Below are positions 53,391 through 56,074 of a stretch of DNA of 56,074 nucleotides, one piece after another. Positions within the stretch are counted from its first letter, which is position 1, and the number at the start of each line of letters is the position of its first letter. The stretch is from contig JABIUV010000025.1 in NCBI GenBank assembly GCA_018700895.1, positions 1 through 56,074 on the forward strand, written 5' to 3'. A program made the position numbers and the translations under genes. This stretch comes from Bacteroidota bacterium. GTDB lineage: Bacteria > Bacteroidota > Bacteroidia > NS11-12g > UBA9320. The notes below the pieces were generated by a model. That model did not search any database. It had not been told where the DNA came from and saw only the letters and a list, made by a program, of their open reading frames with translations.

Positions 53391-53458
53391 TAGCTCAGTT
53401 GGTTAGAGCACCTGACTCATAATCAGGTGGTCCCTGGTCCGAGTCCAGGTGGGCCCAC
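53391..53458 (+). pseudogene. Displaced CAU tRNA copy (attR core)
   Basis: It is nearly identical to the tRNA at 46308 from the D-arm to the 3' end, here followed by an encoded CCA. The 5' acceptor strand is replaced by TTTTCAA, which cannot pair with TGGGCCC. The D-loop lacks one T and the T-loop has C for T. It is therefore the displaced end of the original gene rather than a second working tRNA. Confidence 0.82.
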
Positions 53459-53468
53459 CAACTAAAAT

Positions 53469-53499
53469 CAAGCCTTCATGAAAGTGGAGGCTTTTTTTT
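53469..53499 (+). terminator. Terminator after the displaced tRNA copy
   Basis: AAGCCT and AGGCTT form a stem followed by eight T. It probably was the original terminator of the tRNA gene before the island inserted. Confidence 0.75.
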
Positions 53500-53526
53500 G
53501 GAATGTTAATTCTAAAGTAACAGACC

Positions 53527-53554
53527 AAAAAAAAGATGGCTGAAGCCATCTTTT
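53527..53554 (-). terminator. Terminator of the BON-SH3 gene
   Basis: AAAGATGGCT and AGCCATCTTT form a perfect 10-bp stem. On the minus strand it is followed by eight T, 26 nt past the BON-SH3 stop codon. Confidence 0.88.
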
Positions 53555-53579
53555 GTAATATTATCCAAGCAGAAGGATA

Positions 53580-54029
53580 TTAGTTTATCTGCTCCAGGTA
53601 GTCTGTATGACAATAACCTTCTATATCGTTGCCTTTTACTTTATACCACATTGCGTTATGCTTTTGCACAAGTGTTACAACAGAATCCACAGGAAACTTT
53701 CCTACGATTTCGTCGTTAGTACTTGCTCCTTTTCTACAGTTTAAGTTACTAGCGTTAGTGGCTACTTTGTATTGTAGGTTGAGGTGCGAGAGGTCAGCTA
53801 TGGTTACTTTGTTCGTTACCAAAGCCACACCTTTAGCTGTGAGTAGTTCATTTACCTTGGCAGCGGTTTCTCCATCTTGAGCGACACCTGTTACGGTTAC
53901 TGTCCCGTTAGCATCTAATACTTGTAGGTTTTCTATGGCTAAACCGGCTTCTTTTAGGTGATTATACAACGGATTTACTTCCTTTGATTTTACCTCTACT
54001 TTTTTCTTAAATGCGTCAAATAATCCCAG
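53580..54029 (-). CDS. BON-SH3 domain protein (YgaU-like N-terminus)
   Basis: A BON domain (YNHLKEAGLAIENLQVLDANGTVTVTGVAQDGETAAKVNELL) is followed by a bacterial SH3 domain (ATNASNLNCRKGAS...VVTLVQKHNAMWYKVKGNDIEGYCHTDYL). E. coli YgaU has a BON domain followed by LysM; here SH3 replaces LysM. The open frame extends upstream to LGLFDAFKKKVEVKSKEVNPL. YgaU starts MGLF, so the first codon is probably the CTG at 54027-54029, giving 149 residues; a TTG at 53969 would remove 20 residues of this homology. It starts five bases after the lipoprotein stop. Confidence 0.78.
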   Translation of the reverse strand: MGLFDAFKKKVEVKSKEVNPLYNHLKEAGLAIENLQVLDANGTVTVTGVAQDGETAAKVNELLTAKGVALVTNKVTIADLSHLNLQYKVATNASNLNCRKGASTNDEIVGKFPVDSVVTLVQKHNAMWYKVKGNDIEGYCHTDYLEQIN

Positions 54030-54033
54030 TTTT

Positions 54034-54408
54034 CTATTTCTTAACGGTAAACATCATTTTCTCAGGCCCTTTGCTAAGGGTTAGACTAGTTTCAGACAGT
54101 TGAGCGTCTAAGGTCTCTGTTTGTCCTTCTTCTGTGGTGGTAATTTGAGTACCTTCATAGTTTATGCTAAATGTACCTCCACCCTTTGTACCTTGTATAT
54201 TATAGCTATAGCTTCCGTCTTTGCTAAAAGTATAAACTACATCTGCAGCCTTCATTTGCGATAAAGCGACACTGTCTAAGTTTGGCATTTGTACGTCTGT
54301 AAGTGTCCAAGAATTATAAATGTTGTTGGAGGCATTTTTCTTACATGCCGTAGCAAAAAGCACAACACTTACTAAAGTAATTAAACCAATTTGAGTAATT
54401 TTATTCAT
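54034..54408 (-). CDS. Lipocalin-like lipoprotein
   Basis: A 124-residue lipoprotein; MNKITQIGLITLVSVVLFATAC gives a clean lipobox (Cys about 22) and fixes the start at 54408 rather than 54483. The mature part (NSWTLTDVQMPNL, VVYTFSKDGSYSYNIQG, GGTFSINYEGTQITTT, QLSETSLTL) resembles the small lipocalin-like beta-barrel proteins frequent in Bacteroidota. The ligand is unknown. It is probably co-transcribed with the BON-SH3 gene. Confidence 0.8.
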   Translation of the reverse strand: MNKITQIGLITLVSVVLFATACKKNASNNIYNSWTLTDVQMPNLDSVALSQMKAADVVYTFSKDGSYSYNIQGTKGGGTFSINYEGTQITTTEEGQTETLDAQLSETSLTLSKGPEKMMFTVKK

Positions 54409-54463
54409 TGTATTGAAATTAGTTGATTTGTTAGTTGTGGCCACGAATGTACCTATTACGCGG

Positions 54464-56074
54464 TTATTTAAGTATTTCGTCAATGGTTTTGTAGCTTACC
54501 GAGTGGTACCCTAGCCGTGCCAGTGTATAAACCTCCTTAGCCCACGATTTATTTTCAGGTGTTGCAGCTAGGCGTGTATACAGCGGTGTCAAAAATTTGC
54601 GTCTACCTACATCTATCAAAAATGACTTCAAAGCGGGGTAAGCAATTTTATAATTTTGTTCGATACAATGTTTGAACCAGTCGCAGGCAATTTCTCTATT
54701 TCCTGTTTGTGTAAAATGGAATGCAGCATCTAGCTCATTCATTTTGTCGCTGTTTAGATTCTTAAGGCCACGTAAGAAGTAAAGCCAGTGATGTGTGGTA
54801 TAGCCCTCAGTGTTAATTTTATTAGCAGCAATCAGACCATTATTAAACTGAGCAATGGCTTGTTCTACTTGGTCTAATTCTACGGAATGTGGTTCGGGCG
54901 TATTATCCGGCAAACCTGGGCCATAAATCCACTCATCAGCTTGTAGCTCATCTTGTTCTTCTGGAGTAAGCAAGTGTGTATTGAGATAAGTCAAAAAGCC
55001 TTCTGTGGTCATTGTCTTAAATTTATTTTCAGTAAAATATTTTTTCAAAAAAATGTCAAATCGTTCGCGACCTACCAGGGCTTCTATCGCCTGCAAAAAG
55101 AATCTTCCTTTTTCATAGGCAACATCTGTAAGACCGTCGTCGGGATCTCTCCCCTCTAGGTCGAGGAATAAATGGGTTTCTTCTGATTTTCCCTTTGCTA
55201 TGAGCTCGTTTATAGTCAGTTCTAAGTCGCCCATACCCAGTTTAGTAAGCATCTCTTCATATGGCTTGCCAAATATTTTCTCCATAATACGTTGCTCAAA
55301 GTAGACCGTAAAACCTTCGTTGAGCCAGAAATCGTTCCAAGTAGCATTAGTTACTAAGTTGCCACTCCAGCTATGTGCCAATTCATGAGCAATCAGGGCT
55401 ACGAGGCTTTTGTCTCCCGCTATAATCGTAGGCGTAGCAAATGTGAGTCTTGGATTTTCCATACCACCAAAGGGGAAACTAGGAGGGAGTATCACTACAT
55501 CATATCTACCCCAAGCGTAAGGGCCATACAGTGACTCTGCACTGTCTATCATACTTTGCATATCACTCAGTTCCCATACCGATTTGGCAAGCATTGCCGG
55601 CTCAGCGTATACACCTGAGTTTCTGCCTGTAGAGGCAAATTCTAAGTCACCAACGGTAAGTGCGAGTAAATAAGAGCTAATAGGCTGCTCCATGGTAAAT
55701 GAATACACTCCATTTGCATTCTTGGTCGTCCCGTTCTGTGCACTCATTAGTGCTATAAGTTCAGGGTTAGTATGTATAGTTGCATCGTACGTAAACTTAA
55801 CTCCTGGGCCATCTTGGCAAGGAATCCAGGTACGAGCAAGTATTGCTTGTGATTGGCTAAAAAGGAACGGGTACTCCTTACCCAATGTTTGGCTAGGAGA
55901 TAACCATTGTAATGCTCCAGCTTCGGGGCTAGTGGTATAATGCACAGTCACATTCTTGGTATCGGGTAAAATCGCTACGTGCAACGACGCACCAAAAATC
56001 GGATGTTCTTCTCCAAAGCTAAAAGTGGTAGATTGCCCTTGATCAATGGTTACTTTGCTCACAATTAAATCTTT
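54464..56074 (-). CDS. M1-family zinc aminopeptidase (LTA4-hydrolase-like), 5' end beyond window
   Basis: The frame is open to the last base of the window (KDLIVSKVTIDQG...), so the start lies outside. The N-terminal beta domain is followed by the substrate-binding GGMENPRLTF, the zinc motif HELAHSW with the downstream Glu in LNEGFTVYFEQ, and a helical C-terminal domain of about 140 residues (LDAAFHFTQTGNREIACDWFKHCIEQNYK) of the leukotriene-A4-hydrolase type. It hydrolyses N-terminal residues from peptides. No signal peptide can be assessed. Confidence 0.93.
   Translation of the reverse strand, partial: KDLIVSKVTIDQGQSTTFSFGEEHPIFGASLHVAILPDTKNVTVHYTTSPEAGALQWLSPSQTLGKEYPFLFSQSQAILARTWIPCQDGPGVKFTYDATIHTNPELIALMSAQNGTTKNANGVYSFTMEQPISSYLLALTVGDLEFASTGRNSGVYAEPAMLAKSVWELSDMQSMIDSAESLYGPYAWGRYDVVILPPSFPFGGMENPRLTFATPTIIAGDKSLVALIAHELAHSWSGNLVTNATWNDFWLNEGFTVYFEQRIMEKIFGKPYEEMLTKLGMGDLELTINELIAKGKSEETHLFLDLEGRDPDDGLTDVAYEKGRFFLQAIEALVGRERFDIFLKKYFTENKFKTMTTEGFLTYLNTHLLTPEEQDELQADEWIYGPGLPDNTPEPHSVELDQVEQAIAQFNNGLIAANKINTEGYTTHHWLYFLRGLKNLNSDKMNELDAAFHFTQTGNREIACDWFKHCIEQNYKIAYPALKSFLIDVGRRKFLTPLYTRLAATPENKSWAKEVYTLARLGYHSVSYKTIDEILK

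Noticed and set aside
53391-53458. Second functional CAU tRNA gene
   Set aside because: The 5' acceptor strand cannot pair with the 3' strand, and the sequence ends where a site-specific repeat should, so it is a displaced copy.

Overview
The window is a stretch of a Bacteroidota chromosome, probably Flavobacteriales-like; the exact family cannot be fixed from sequence alone. Support comes from type IX secretion C-terminal sorting domains, a propeller/Y_Y_Y histidine kinase with a LytTR regulator, a TonB energy transducer, an OMP_b-brl-type outer-membrane protein, a fused E1 alpha/beta dehydrogenase, and Bacteroidota-type promoters (TAnnTTTG at -7).

Layout. 1-939: end of a secreted repeat protein. 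1097-6313: metabolism (an unusual methylmalonyl-CoA mutase fusion, a Pmp3-like peptide, thymidylate synthase, a lipoyl E2). 6367-8386: a broken lipoprotein gene, an HI0933-type flavoprotein and tRNA-Phe. 8512-13463: an Fe-S oxidoreductase pair split by an outer-membrane barrel gene. 13508-16858: RlmG, an FGE-like protein and two decayed loci. 16917-20887: D-aminoacyl-tRNA deacylase, then a leftward group (pabA/trpG-like, CBS protein, Omp85-like protein, nadK). 20975-25102: fused E1 and feoAB. 25086-30405: sensor kinase/LytTR pair, a small T9SS substrate and TonB. 30643-33278: dxs and a VIT1/CCC1-like transporter. 33326-39113: a photolyase/cryptochrome cluster with three paralogues plus YdeI-like, SDR and DUF2256 genes. 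39247-46073: thioesterase, envelope proteins, an LTA-synthase-like sulfatase and a large FN3/T9SS protein. 53580-56074: BON-SH3 protein, lipoprotein and an M1 aminopeptidase running off the end.

The most unusual part is a roughly 7 kb AT-rich island at 46382-53390. It sits in a CAU-anticodon tRNA gene (46308-46381), and a near-complete but 5'-broken tRNA copy lies at 53391-53458. A tyrosine recombinase gene lies just inside the right end. The 3' end of an integrase gene of this type occurs three times: intact at 52274, and as two remnants at 51042 and 48614. Each copy lies 1-6 nt past the stop codon of a convergent cargo gene. The right-hand remnant keeps the integrase C-terminal protein sequence with mostly synonymous changes, so it looks like the leftover of a separate related integrase. 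I read the island as a modular, accreting tRNA element whose cargo is mainly uncharacterised secreted, lipoprotein and membrane proteins. At its left end is a scar where the start of a type I restriction methylase gene (hsdM) abuts the end of a DUF3871 gene.
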